A DNA stretch of 64,000 nt, from positions 62,001-126,000 of the forward strand of contig MU859091.1 of assembly GCA_033297205.1 (NCBI GenBank). Direction: 5' to 3'. Below, piece after piece: positions 1 to 9,917 of this stretch. Origin of the DNA: Pseudoneurospora amorphoporcata (lineage: Eukaryota > Ascomycota > Sordariomycetes > Sordariales > Sordariaceae). The first letter of the stretch is position 1; each line of letters opens with the position of its first letter. The position numbers and the translations under genes were made by a program. The notes below the pieces were generated by a model. It saw only the letters and a list, made by a program, of their open reading frames with translations. It had not been told where the DNA came from and did not search any database.

Positions 1-342
1 TTCGTAGATGGACTTGCTGGTGTCTCCTGGGGGGTGGTGAGGACCATGACGGCCGTGACGGCCATGGTCGCCGTCGTGGTCGTGGTCATGATCGTGGTCG
101 TGATGCTTGTGATGCTTGTCCTTGTTGAGAGTATCCTCAAGCTCCTCGATGATGTGTTTCTCGATCAGGGAGGAATAGATGGAGGATGCGGAGTCGTCCC
201 AAGAGTCTTGGACTTTGGAGAGAATGTTCTTTCCAAGATGGTCCTCGGCAATGGGTAGGAGTTGTTTCTCCTTGACACCCAGGAAAGGCACATATAGTGC
301 AGCGGCTCCAGCCGCAAAGAGTGGGAGGAGTTGCTGCTTCAT
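1..342 (-). CDS. Secreted His/Asp-rich protein, probable fasciclin-like (5' part only)
   Basis: The gene runs off the left edge, so only the first 114 codons are visible. The ATG at 342-340 opens a hydrophobic leader (residues 1-22, MKQQLLPLFAAGAAALYVPF) typical of a signal peptide. A charged spacer follows, then a striking block of alternating His and Asp with Lys, Gly and Arg (about residues 75-103), and the sequence GDTSKSIYE just before the edge. In fungal fasciclin-domain (FAS1) cell-surface proteins a similar TSKTIYEL stretch opens the adhesion domain, so I infer a FAS1 protein; the domain itself lies outside the window. The His/Asp run could bind divalent metals. It is divergently placed to the zinc-finger gene. 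The coding start is fairly sure, the family tentative. It could instead be another secreted His-rich protein. Confidence 0.6.
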   Translation of the reverse strand, partial: MKQQLLPLFAAGAAALYVPFLGVKEKQLLPIAEDHLGKNILSKVQDSWDDSASSIYSSLIEKHIIEELEDTLNKDKHHKHHDHDHDHDHDGDHGRHGRHGPHHPPGDTSKSIYE

Positions 343-2485
343 GATCACCAGGTCCCTAAACTTTGGAGTAGTAGCAAACTAAGATGAGGACCTGAGCTTT
401 CAGTGAAAGGAGACATCAAGAGAAAGAGAACTTGAGTGAAGCTCTTTTCACGTGGAAATACCTTCTATTGTGACTTATACGCGCGTCGAATATTTGTAAG
501 CATGTTGGATGACGACGACGACTCGATGCAATGCTTCTTCTCCAACTGTTCCAACTGTTTGACTGTGCAGTCGATCTGTCCACGGCTGTCATCCCATGGT
601 CTCTCTCCATCTGATGACAAGACGGCAGAAAGAGGGGTTAGAGAAAGTCTCATTGGCTCTCGGTCAAGATCTCGGGCCAGTCGGTGCTTTTGTGTGAGCA
701 TGCTGGCGTCATCTTGGTCCATTCTCCTTTGGGCACGGTTTTCATCCCGCAGGCTCATGAACCGTGCTGGCTTTTTTGACGGGATGGTAACGGAGTAAAG
801 ATAAAAAAGATATGAGAAAAGATGGAAGTTCTCGTCTAGTGTAGCGACCGAAGCCGCTTGTCAACGAGACTAACAAACAGAGCCTCCGGAGCTGGTCACG
901 GGCAGTGCCGTCCCGTCATGCAATTGTTCTTTTCCATCGCGGGAAGTCCGGGGAAGGCGGGAAGTCCCCCGTACGCTAGCCGATGATATCTAGGTAATCG
1001 ATAGGGCTGTGGCCTGTTTCAACACCTCCTCAACAAGAATGCCAAAGGAGCATTGGTAGAAGAATGATTTCGGATCACGGAAATAGGCAGAAGGGACGTG
1101 GAACTACCGGGTATCGGACCTCTCCGAGAAGCGAAGCCATCACAACGCCCACAGGTGTGCCCGGCCACATTTTGCGGCCAGGAGGGCTGAGGCTCAGTCA
1201 CTTTCACGTCGGCCATTCCAGATAATGGAGGTCGCCCTTGTTCAGCGGCATGCTGTGCCATCCGCGTACAGCTCACTGTGGCATCGTGGCACCGCTCTCA
1301 TTGGATCGGTTGAGCTGGCCACCCACAGAAGTGCAGACCGCGAGGCGGTGGCGGGCAGTCGATTTCGTTACCAGACATACTCAGTCTGACACCCGCGCGG
1401 GGTTGGGTTTGATTCTCAGATGCCTCGAATCCTTGGGAATATGGTGATGGTTACCATTCTCTATAAACGGCAGTAACATGTCCAGCCCCTGAGCTGATTG
1501 GCAACCAGCAATTCAAGAATAGCATGGGTCCACTGGTACGAGGAAACATGAGTTTGTGGGGTTTAGAGACAACCCAGGGTCTTCCCTGTTGGGACAGCTG
1601 TTGCCCGCTGTCTCTCGGGGCTCTCCCACCTCCCGCTCTCTAGAGTAGTAATCACAAAAGGGTTAACATTGTATTACTTGGTTGTAGTTGCTAATTGTTA
1701 GTGCACTACGTAATCCCCTGCCCAGGCCGTTGAGAAGTGGAGCAAATGACCCTGGGGTCCGGGTCCAGCTTTGGTTCCTCGTCGTCCCCAGATGGCGGTG
1801 GACAAATTGTTTCTTCTCAGTGCCCGACAGTAGTCGTGACCACCAGAGGAGGAAAGAACTCATATCCAGAATGAGTCGACCTCTAGGCCTGATCGTTCTC
1901 GCCTGCTGATGAGGCTGAACACCTGGAAATCATCGTAGGGCTCCAGCTTACCGATAGGTAGTCTCTTTCTTCTTTTGAACTTTCACTTTCTGTCGGTTGA
2001 GCATCGTCACCTGCAAGGCCACCACCACATCGCATCTCTTACCGTCAACCACAATTCTTCAATATCATCAATCCGAATTACTCAGCCCACCACATCATTC
2101 ATCAATCCTCAAAGCCATTCCGTCATCCACTTTGAAGAAAAGGAGAGTCGCGCTTGGTGGTCCTGTCGGGTTGTCCGTGGAGCAGGAGCTACCTAGCCCC
2201 AGACTTCCCGTCCGCAGGTCCCTGAATTGGGTCAGGCACAGCCTCGGAGCAGTGCTGTGGTGGATTTGCGACAAACCAAACCACCGCCAGTTCAACAACT
2301 CACCAAGACCTCACTCAATTTGATCACGTCGACGACAACTCACTAGCATTCGGGCGCCCTCACATTTCGGACTGCGGCCCATCGCATTGGATCCTGATTT
2401 TCGCGTTTACAAAGTCGACAAGTCAGCCTTCCCAACAGCCCAAGTGTCATTGAGTACCATTTCGCGGTTTCGGGACAACGCCAAC
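343..2485. other. Divergent intergenic region and 5' leaders
   Basis: About 2.1 kb between two divergently transcribed genes. It must hold both promoters and the 5' leader of the zinc-finger gene. Only short open frames are present, with no recognisable protein. A CTATAAA-like sequence lies near 1460 but cannot be tied to a start site. The open frame of the zinc-finger gene extends upstream to 2387 without an ATG. Confidence 0.5.
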
Positions 2486-4719
2486 ATGGCAGCGTCCCTG
2501 TCTGCGCGGGCCGTCCTCACCCCGCGCGGCAGCTCTCTCTCTGGAGGAGCCATCGCCGGGGCTGTGGTCGGCTCTTGCATTGGGTTTTTCCTGATTCTCC
2601 TATGTCTGTTTCCTTTTGTTGTCCGAGCAAGGACACGCCGGAGCGAGAAGAATGGTGATGTCGGCAATGCGGAAATGGGGCAGGCCCCCGGAGGCCCCAT
2701 TTTCCACAACAGCCCCGGGAGCACGCCCAAGCGGCTCTCCGGGGAAGGCTATGCTCCGGACACCCCGCCTGGCCTTGCATCATCGGCCACCTTCACCCCG
2801 GGTCAGTATCACCCGGCGGACGGCAACGACTCCGATCAGAAGGCGGCCTCCGATCTTCAGTCACAACATACCCCGGCCCTCCCACGAGGCGTAGGTATAC
2901 AACGGGGACTTCCGTCCCCCATATCGCCGCCCTTCCAACCACCATCACCAACCGCATCAGCCACAGCAAACCTTCAAGGAGGGCAACCTGCTCCCAATTC
3001 GACAAGACCAAGGATTGGATCTATAGCAACCACTGAAGCCGAGAGCAACCGCGACCTGAGCCTTCACGACTCCCACGGCTTGAGCCCTCCCACTCACCAA
3101 GTACCGGCCGTTTTACCTGGAGGCATCACTGAAGAGCCGGAATTCTTTGAACGCCCTGCTCAACGCCACTCATTCCCTCACCTTCCCGAGTCCATCAAGA
3201 ACTTCATTCACAGGCGTCAGTCAGGCCACAGCCGGAGAGATAGCAGACGATCGACCCTTGGAGGTACCGCTGGAACGCGGTCGCCTTCAAGTTCACTTAC
3301 CACCACCAACGAATACCCTGTCCCCACACATCAACCAGAACCTGTCCCCCCTGTCTTCGAGGTTGACACTGAGGCGCCCGGAGCTGCCTACGAGTATTAT
3401 CACGGTCACCCATATCTAGACAGTGCTGGCCAACCTTTTCCCGACGACTCTTCTGCGCCTCCACCACCGCAGCCTACCAGTCTGCCTACCGCTCAGCCCG
3501 TGTTCAACCAACTAGATCCGCAAGACTTTACCCTCCTCCGTCAAGACACCCTCCTCGCCTCGTGGGAAATCCAGCAAGGCATCAACCGCACCGACAGTTT
3601 ACCACCTACCACCATTGTCTCTGACCTTCCAAGTCCTCGTGTGGATTCGACTGTCGGGCCAACCGCCAGTCCTATGGAAATGATGAGGCCTACCAACCAA
3701 GCCGAGAGTGCCTGGGCTGTCAACCAGGAGATCATCAAGTTGGAGAACACACCACCCGCTCCCGCAGTTAGCACATTCTCTCCTCAGGCTATCCCGGCCG
3801 AGTTTGCCTATCCCCAGCAGATGCAAAGCCCCCAGGAACAGTACAGCCCGGAGCCTCAGTATAGCGAGTATACGCATGTACCAGAAATCCAGCAGAACGG
3901 CCAGGACTTTGATATCGACCAAATTGCCTTGTACCCCAACGACGGCTTCGGTCTTCAAGACATGTCCGACGCCTCTACTCCTCCACCGTTGTCCGAGTCC
4001 TCGATGCAGAACACGCCTAGCACGCGGCTCACATACTCGCCATCACCAAGGCCCGACTTTGACCAGAACACCAACTTTGCGCCACTCATGGTTCCCAACT
4101 CACCAGCCAACTTCTTTACCGGCGGCTTCTCCTCCAACCAGGGCATGTCCCCCAGTGGATTGTCGGCCGTCGACTATTCCTCATCACAGGGAATGTCGCC
4201 AGGAGGGTTCTCGGTCAACGACTTTAACAACCAAGTCATGTACCCCCAAGGTCTATCCCCATCGGGCATCCCTCAGTCCGGAATGTCCCCAGCAACACCA
4301 TCATCTAGCGGCGCCTCGCCTAGAGTGTTCGCATGCGACCAATGCCACCGCGAGTTCGATCAGATCCACAAGCTGAAGTGAGTATCTCCCCTCCTCATCC
4401 TACCTCTCCTACATACACAGGTCACTAACAGACACATAGCCATCACAAGCGCTACCACGAACGACCGCACGAGTGCACCCACCCCGGCTGCACCATGAGG
4501 TTCGGCACTAAGACCCATCTAGACCGTCACATCAACGACAAGCATAAGAAGACGCGCCAGTTCCACTGCACGGTCCCGGAATGCCCTTGGTCAAGACAGG
4601 GCGGCCGCTCTTTCCCCAGGAAGGACAACTGGAGGAGGCACATGATCAACAAGCATCAAATCACGCCGATCACCGAGCCAATCGAGTATAACGACGTGGA
4701 CATGGGTGGCACGCAATGA
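2486..4719 (+). CDS. C2H2 zinc-finger protein with N-terminal transmembrane segment
   Basis: Two exons, 2486-4377 and 4440-4719, joined across a 62-nt intron (GTGAGT donor, CTAAC branch, CACATAG acceptor), give 723 residues. The join rebuilds a zinc finger that neither exon carries alone. Residues about 21-46 are strongly hydrophobic (GAIAGAVVGS...FLILLCLFPFVV) and are followed by RARTRR, a likely membrane anchor with a positive cytosolic side. The middle 550 residues are Pro/Ser/Gln-rich and low complexity, with repeated GMSP motifs near 560-605. Three C2H2 fingers end the protein: C617/C620/H633/H637, C643/C648/H661/H666 and C674/C679/H698/H703. The last has a long 18-residue loop. The ATG at 2486 has a good fungal context (CCAACATGGC); an in-frame TTG at 2387 is not a credible start. 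The role is likely sequence-specific DNA binding, but membrane anchoring would need release. No orthologue name is assigned. Confidence 0.85.
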
Positions 4720-5573
4720 ATGATCTATGGTCTATGGTTCTCGACAGGAGAAAGCAGTGTACGATGAGGTTTTACTTGGGTCGTGGCATGCTCTTGCTCT
4801 TGATGAGCGAGCTGGGATTAATGTGCTTGTTGAACAGATACTAGAAAGACGCCAGGACAGCGTCATGATGGAAACTTGGGGCCTTGATGGTCGCTTATGA
4901 GCTGTGGGAGGACTGTGATACCCACCCTAGTCTGGCATTGGATGCCTTTCTTTTATCAGCATTTTTGGATGATGAAGGGGTTTGGACATTAGATTTTGTG
5001 GGAATTTCCCTTTTTGTTCTTCTTGATTGTGTGGAAAGCGAGAAACGCCCTTTTATAGTATATCATGCATCTATGTGGAGCGCGTGGCTTTAGCGTTTTG
5101 TCTTTAATACATGCCAAAAGCTCTTGGAGACCGAGTATCTACAATCAAATATGGCCATGGCCTTTTGTCTTTTCGGCTGAAGATCTCTTGTGTGTTTTGG
5201 ACTTTCTTTCTCCTTGCCCCGTGAACGCCTAATGTGTAGCGGTGTCAAGCGTTCCACTGAACCCATGACTTGTAGCCTGTGTAGATATCTCTATGGCGCG
5301 TACCCAGGGGCTTGGTTCCTTCCTCGGGGTATCAAAGTCAGTTGGAGGTGGAATCTGTGCACTCTAACCGGCTTTCGGCTGATGGCTAGAAGAGACCTGA
5401 GTGGGCCATACGCTCTCGCAAGGTCTTGGCATCAGAGATTCCGCCTCCTGGCTCTTGCGCAGCTCAATCGCCGCGATGCCAGTCACCCAGCCGTTAGCCG
5501 CTGACTTTGCTGGTTGTTTCCTTTCTCTGGTCGTTGCCGTCGTCGTCGTGATCCTATCCCATCCCTAAGAGCC
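4720..5573. other. Intergenic, shared 3' region
   Basis: About 850 bp between the convergent stop codons of the zinc-finger gene (+) and RRP40 (-). It should contain both 3' untranslated regions. I see only short chance frames and no RNA gene. Confidence 0.5.
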
Positions 5574-6136
5574 TCAACGCATCTCCCTAACCAACTTCTT
5601 CACCAACTTCCTCTGCGCCTCCACCCCCAACCCCCTCTCATCCGTCTCCCTCAACGCCCTGCCCACCACCACCACCGCTTTCACGCTCTCGCTCCCCACC
5701 CACACCTTCCCATTCCTCCCCACCGCCGTCTCAAACGCCAGTCCTTCCTCTCCCAACGCCTCCAAAACCTCCACTTTCCCTTCCTCCCTACTTTTCGCCA
5801 TCAACAACCTCCTGGCGAACCCAAGACTAACATCAAACACCATCCCGTCCTTCAGGGGTCCCAAGCCGTCCGATTTGCCCGTGGACGAGTTGACGCATTC
5901 CAATTCGGGATCCATGTGTCGGTTGGCGAGAGACACACGGGCGTAGACGAGATCGCCCGAGGCAAGCTGGGGACGGGTCTTCTTGGTCGCGGACTCGAAG
6001 GCCAGGTGCGGGAGCGTGGCGTTGGGGGTGTAGGGCGAGAGGGAGACGTAGTAGAAGTCGGTGGCGGAACGGGCGATTTGGCCGATTATGAGGTCACCTT
6101 GGGAGGGTATGTACTTTTGGACAAAGACAATGTTAG

Positions 6137-6196
<60 letters not shown>

Positions 6197-6224
6197 GAAG
6201 GGAGAATATAAGACGGAAGAGAAA

Positions 6225-6278
<54 letters not shown>

Positions 6279-6492
6279 AGGAAAGACATACGCGGCCGCC
6301 ATTATACTCTATCCACATGGAAGTCTTGCGATGGTCAACTACTAGCTGGCCGGCTACCGTGGGGACGATTTCGCTGGGAGGGATGTGTCGCAGGCCGGGA
6401 CCGAGACGGAGGGGTTTCTTCTTGTGGGTTGGGATAAGGGAGGGGTCGATGGCCTCGCCTGGGAGGACGACGAGGGGCGATTCTGTTGACAT
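5574..6492 (-). CDS. RRP40: Exosome cap subunit Rrp40
   Basis: Two exons, 6492-6292 (67 codons from ATG) and 6113-5574, give 246 residues, close to the roughly 240 of yeast Rrp40. The family is recognised from the N-terminal segment with LPGEAI and LRLGPGLRHIPP, and from the S1-type domain starting near residue 64 (YIPSQGDLIIGQI... DFYYVSLS), with a KH-like C-terminal half. Rrp40 is one of the three S1/KH cap proteins of the RNA exosome, the 3'-to-5' RNA processing and decay complex of nucleus and cytoplasm. The join GGR/YIPS across the 178-nt intron restores the conserved run into the S1 domain; donor GTATGT, branch CTAAC, acceptor AAAAG. The intron is remarkable for its homopolymer and CT repeats (see separate entries). 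It is divergent from SSZ1. Confidence 0.88.
6139..6193. repeat. 55-nt poly(A)/poly(T) tract
   Basis: An uninterrupted run of A on the given strand inside the RRP40 intron, the longest homopolymer in the window. Its true length may vary or be misassembled. Confidence 0.95.
6225..6278. repeat. (GA)n microsatellite followed by G10
   Basis: GA dinucleotides from about 6225 to 6269 with one interruption near 6237, running into ten consecutive G (6269-6278). It lies inside the RRP40 intron next to its donor site. Confidence 0.95.
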
Positions 6493-7101
6493 GGTGATAT
6501 GGTTTGTGTTGTTGTTGTTGTTGTTTGGTTTGGTTTGGAATTCGAGGTTCGTTCGTTTTGCGGAAAGCTGTAAAGGACTAAAGGTAGAGAGAGGTACCTG
6601 CGGTTCTGTAAGTTTACTTGGCGGGGAAAGTTGCGACGAGGCCAGCCCCAAGCCTTGAATGGTGGGGCAGCTGGGTGGGCTAGCTTGGGGAGTACAATGG
6701 CGGTACTTGATGAGCTATGTTTGAGGGTCGAACTTCGCCCTCGATCCTAGGAATTGGGATAGATTAACCAAGAATTGGAGCGTTTCTGAAAGATGCCGAT
6801 TACAAGATACCTGCTACTTGTAACAGCCATGTCTCAAACCCAATCAAAGACAGCACATGTATAAACAAGCAGCGAGTATACCAATGGTACCCACAACAAG
6901 TGACGATGTGGGGCCAACATATCGATTAGCGTCCGCCTTCCAAAAATTTCTGAACCCCCACACGCTGGACGACATTACCTACCGCTGGATTGTCGATAGC
7001 AGTAGTACTTTTCGTTTACTTTTGCGCTCTCTTCCCTTCCTGCCTCCCTACCGTCCCTTTCTTTCCGCTTCAACCCACAATCCTCACCCACCTCCGCAAA
7101 T
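6493..7101. promoter_or_regulatory. Bidirectional promoter region RRP40 / SSZ1
   Basis: The 609 bp between the two divergent start codons must contain promoters of both genes, one for RNA processing and one for nascent-chain folding. A pyrimidine-rich stretch (7015-7075) precedes the SSZ1 ATG, as is common in highly expressed Neurospora housekeeping genes. GTT repeats lie just upstream of the RRP40 ATG. No specific factor site is claimed. Confidence 0.5.
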
Positions 7102-8894
7102 ATGAGCGAATCCAAGGTCAGCGTTGCGCCCAGCGAGCGCACCGTCATCGGTATCACCTTTGGCAACTCCAACAGCTCCATCGCCTGCACCGTCGACGAC
7201 AAGGCTGAGGTCATCGCCAACGAGGATGGCGGTACGTTGCGACACCCACCTTGATACGTGATCCCTTTTGTGAAGCGACGGCGCCTAACGTGACACTCCC
7301 GCATACAGACCGCCAGATCCCCACCATCCTGTCCTACGTCGACGGCGACGAGTACTACGGCCAGCAGGCCAAGGCCTTCCTCGTCAGGAACCCCAAGAAC
7401 ACCGTCGCCTACTTCAAGGACTTCCTCGGCAAGGACTTCGCCGCCGTCGACCCTACCCACAACCACGCCTCTGCCCACCCCGAGGATGCCGATGGCACCG
7501 TTGCCTTCACCGTCCAGGAGAAGGAGGAGGGTGAGCCTTCCAAGCTCTCTGTCTCCGAGGTCACTACTCGCTACCTTCGCCGCCTGATCGACGCCGCCTC
7601 CGAGTACCTTGGCAAGAAGGTCACCTCCGCCGTCATGACCGTCCCCACAAACTTCAACGACAAGCAGAAGGCCGCCCTCCTCGCTGCCGCCGCCGCCGCC
7701 AACCTCGAGGTTCTCCAGCTCATCAACGAGCCCGTTGCCGCTGCTCTCGCCTACGATGCCCGCGCCGAGGCCGAGGTCCAGGACAAGATCGTTGTTGTCG
7801 CTGACCTTGGTGGCACCCGCTCCGATGTTGCCGTTGTCGCCAGCCGCGGCGGCATGTACACCATCCTCTCCACCGTCCACGACTACGACTTCCACGGTGC
7901 TGCCCTCGACAAGGTCCTCATTGACCACTTCGCCAAGGAGTTCATCAAGAAGCACCAGGTCGACCCCCGCGAGAACGCCCGTTCCCTCGCCAAGCTCAAG
8001 GCCGAGGCCGAGGGCACCAAGAAGGCCCTCAGCTTGAGCACCAACGCCAGCTTCAGCGTCGAGTCCCTCGCCAACGGCATCGACTTCACCAGCTCCATCA
8101 ACCGCCTCCGCTACGAGACCATTGCCCGTTCCACCTTCGAGGGCTTCACCCGTCTTGTCGACTCCGCCGTCAAGAAGGCTGGCCTCGATGCTCTCGACAT
8201 CGACGAGGTCATCCTCTCCGGCGGTACCTCCCACACTCCCCGCATCGCCACCAACCTCGGCTACCTCTTCCCCCAGACCACCAAGATCCTCGCCCCCGCC
8301 ACCACCCCCGCCGCTATCAACCCCTCCGAGCTCAACGCCCGCGGTGCCGCTCTCCAGGCCAGCTTGATCCAGGAGTACGAGGCCGAGGACATCGACCAGT
8401 CCACCCACGCTGCCGTCACCACCGTCTCCCACATCACCAACGCCATCGGTGTCATCTCCCTCAACGAGGCCGGTGAGGAGGTCTTCGTCCCCGTCGTCGC
8501 CCCCGAGACCGCCGTCCCCGCCAGGAGGACAGTCCACGTTGCCGCCCCCAAGGACGGCGGCGATGTTCTCGTCAAGATTGTCGAGGGCAACACCCACATC
8601 AAGGTCACCAAGCCCGAGCCCAAGGTCAAGGACGAGTCCAAGACCGCCAAGGTCGAGGATGCTGATGAGGAGGACGGTGACGACTCTGACTTCGACGACG
8701 ATGAGGAGGAGGAGGAGGAGAAGCGCGAGAAGGTATGGAAGATCGGCTCCACCCTTGCCGAGGCCGCCATCCGTGGTGTCAAGAAGGGCGGCAAGGTCGA
8801 GGTCACCATCCTCGTTGATGCTAACCTCGCCGTCACCGTAACGACGAGGGAGGTTGGTGCCAAGGCTGGTGTCCGTGGTACTTTGAGCGCTTAA
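7102..8894 (+). CDS. SSZ1: Ribosome-associated Hsp70-like protein Ssz1
   Basis: Two exons, 7102-7231 and 7309-8894, give 571 residues; the 77-nt intron interrupts codon 44. The protein has an Hsp70 nucleotide-binding fold, but with the altered motifs typical of Ssz1/Pdr13: GITFGNSNSSIA in place of the usual phosphate-1 loop, ADLGGTRSDVAVV as phosphate-2, and INEPVAAALAYD retained. After the ATPase region (to about 390) comes a short substrate-binding-like part containing a Glu/Asp-rich stretch (about 510-530), not a full-length Hsp70 C-terminus. In yeast, Ssz1 binds but hardly hydrolyses ATP and pairs with Zuotin as the ribosome-associated complex that stimulates Ssb Hsp70 on nascent chains. 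Codon use is extremely biased to C-ending codons, which fits high expression. A long antisense open frame here is a by-product of that bias. Confidence 0.9.
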
Positions 8895-9917
8895 GTTAAT
8901 AGATACCGAGCAAGAGCTAGTTGAGATTTGTTGTTGAAATGTTATTTATACCTTGTGTATGGAAAGTACCTTGGCATTGTGGTGGGAAAACAGGATTTTT
9001 CGAAAACCAACCCCCCCGACTGGTATATACTGGGCAGCTTTAAAATAGAGGCGAAATGATGAATTTGATGACCCTATTAGACATGCTATACAGGGCAGGA
9101 CAGGAGCAGAGCAAGCCTGAGAATTTCAAAACTTTGAAGATGCGAGATATGAGTGTCTTGTGGTGATATTGAGCTAGAGCAACGTCATTTACAGAGCCCA
9201 GTAAAATGCTATCCAAGATGAAATAAGTCCTGCAATGGGTATATCCTCCAACAACAAACAGACAGTGACGATGTTGATGCTTTTCCAGGTGCCCGAACAT
9301 CACACTCACATCCCCCAGCAATCCCAATTCTTCCATGGCTTGCTTGCTCCTCGGTCCCGAACCTTCCAGCTTGTCCTTCAACGCCGCCCCCCCACCACCT
9401 GCATCTTTGTTCATCTGGTTCCCACCCTCCTCCGCCTACGTCGTTCTCTTCCCCACACGACCCCCACGATACAGACAAAGAAAGAAAGATATCGATCGGT
9501 AGGAGGATGCTCCGGTAAGAAAGAGTAGGAAGGGTAGGAAGGGGTATAGGAAAGTCATCCAATTCGTAACAAGTAAAAAGCCAATTTATTTGGTAAAGAC
9601 GGGTGGAACAGATTGTGTGGTAAAGGAAAGGAAATAATGTAATGTATGTATGGTGGGGATGCCTTATTGCTCCGTGATGTTATGCAAAATGCAAAATGCT
9701 GAATGCTGAATGCTGCCGAGACGATATGATGACGTAATATAATGAAGAGACATATATGAGAGTTGAAGAGTGATTGGTGCTGATGATTTGCTGTAGTTGA
9801 TGATGGTAACGGTAATGGTAATGGTAGTCGTTGTGTGATGATTATAAATGGTGAACTTGTAAACTTTGTTGAACGTAGGATACTGAAACGGGGTATGTTT
9901 GATATAACGATGAAGAA
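8895..9917. other. Intergenic, convergent 3' ends
   Basis: About 1 kb between the stop codons of SSZ1 (+) and the RBR gene (-). It holds their 3' untranslated regions. Simple TGATG/GGTAATGG repeats are seen around 9710-9830. I see no gene. Confidence 0.5.

Larger units (their letters stand above)
6114..6291 (-). other. RRP40 intron filled by CT and poly(T) tracts
   Basis: On the coding strand the 178-nt intron reads GTATGT, a short C-run, a (CT)n array, a spacer, an uninterrupted run of 55 T, then CTAAC and the AAAAG acceptor. Donor, branch site and acceptor are all intact and the reading frame is kept, so it should splice despite the repeats. The repeats sit upstream of the branch point. 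Confidence 0.85.

Noticed and set aside
2387..2485. 33-codon upstream extension of the zinc-finger protein
   Set aside because: It begins with TTG, not ATG. The first in-frame ATG in good context is at 2486.
6975..8597. 540-residue open frame antisense to SSZ1
   Set aside because: Its composition (Gly, Val, Asp, Leu repeats) mirrors the strong C-ending codon bias of the sense gene. Long antisense frames over Hsp70 genes are a well-known artefact.
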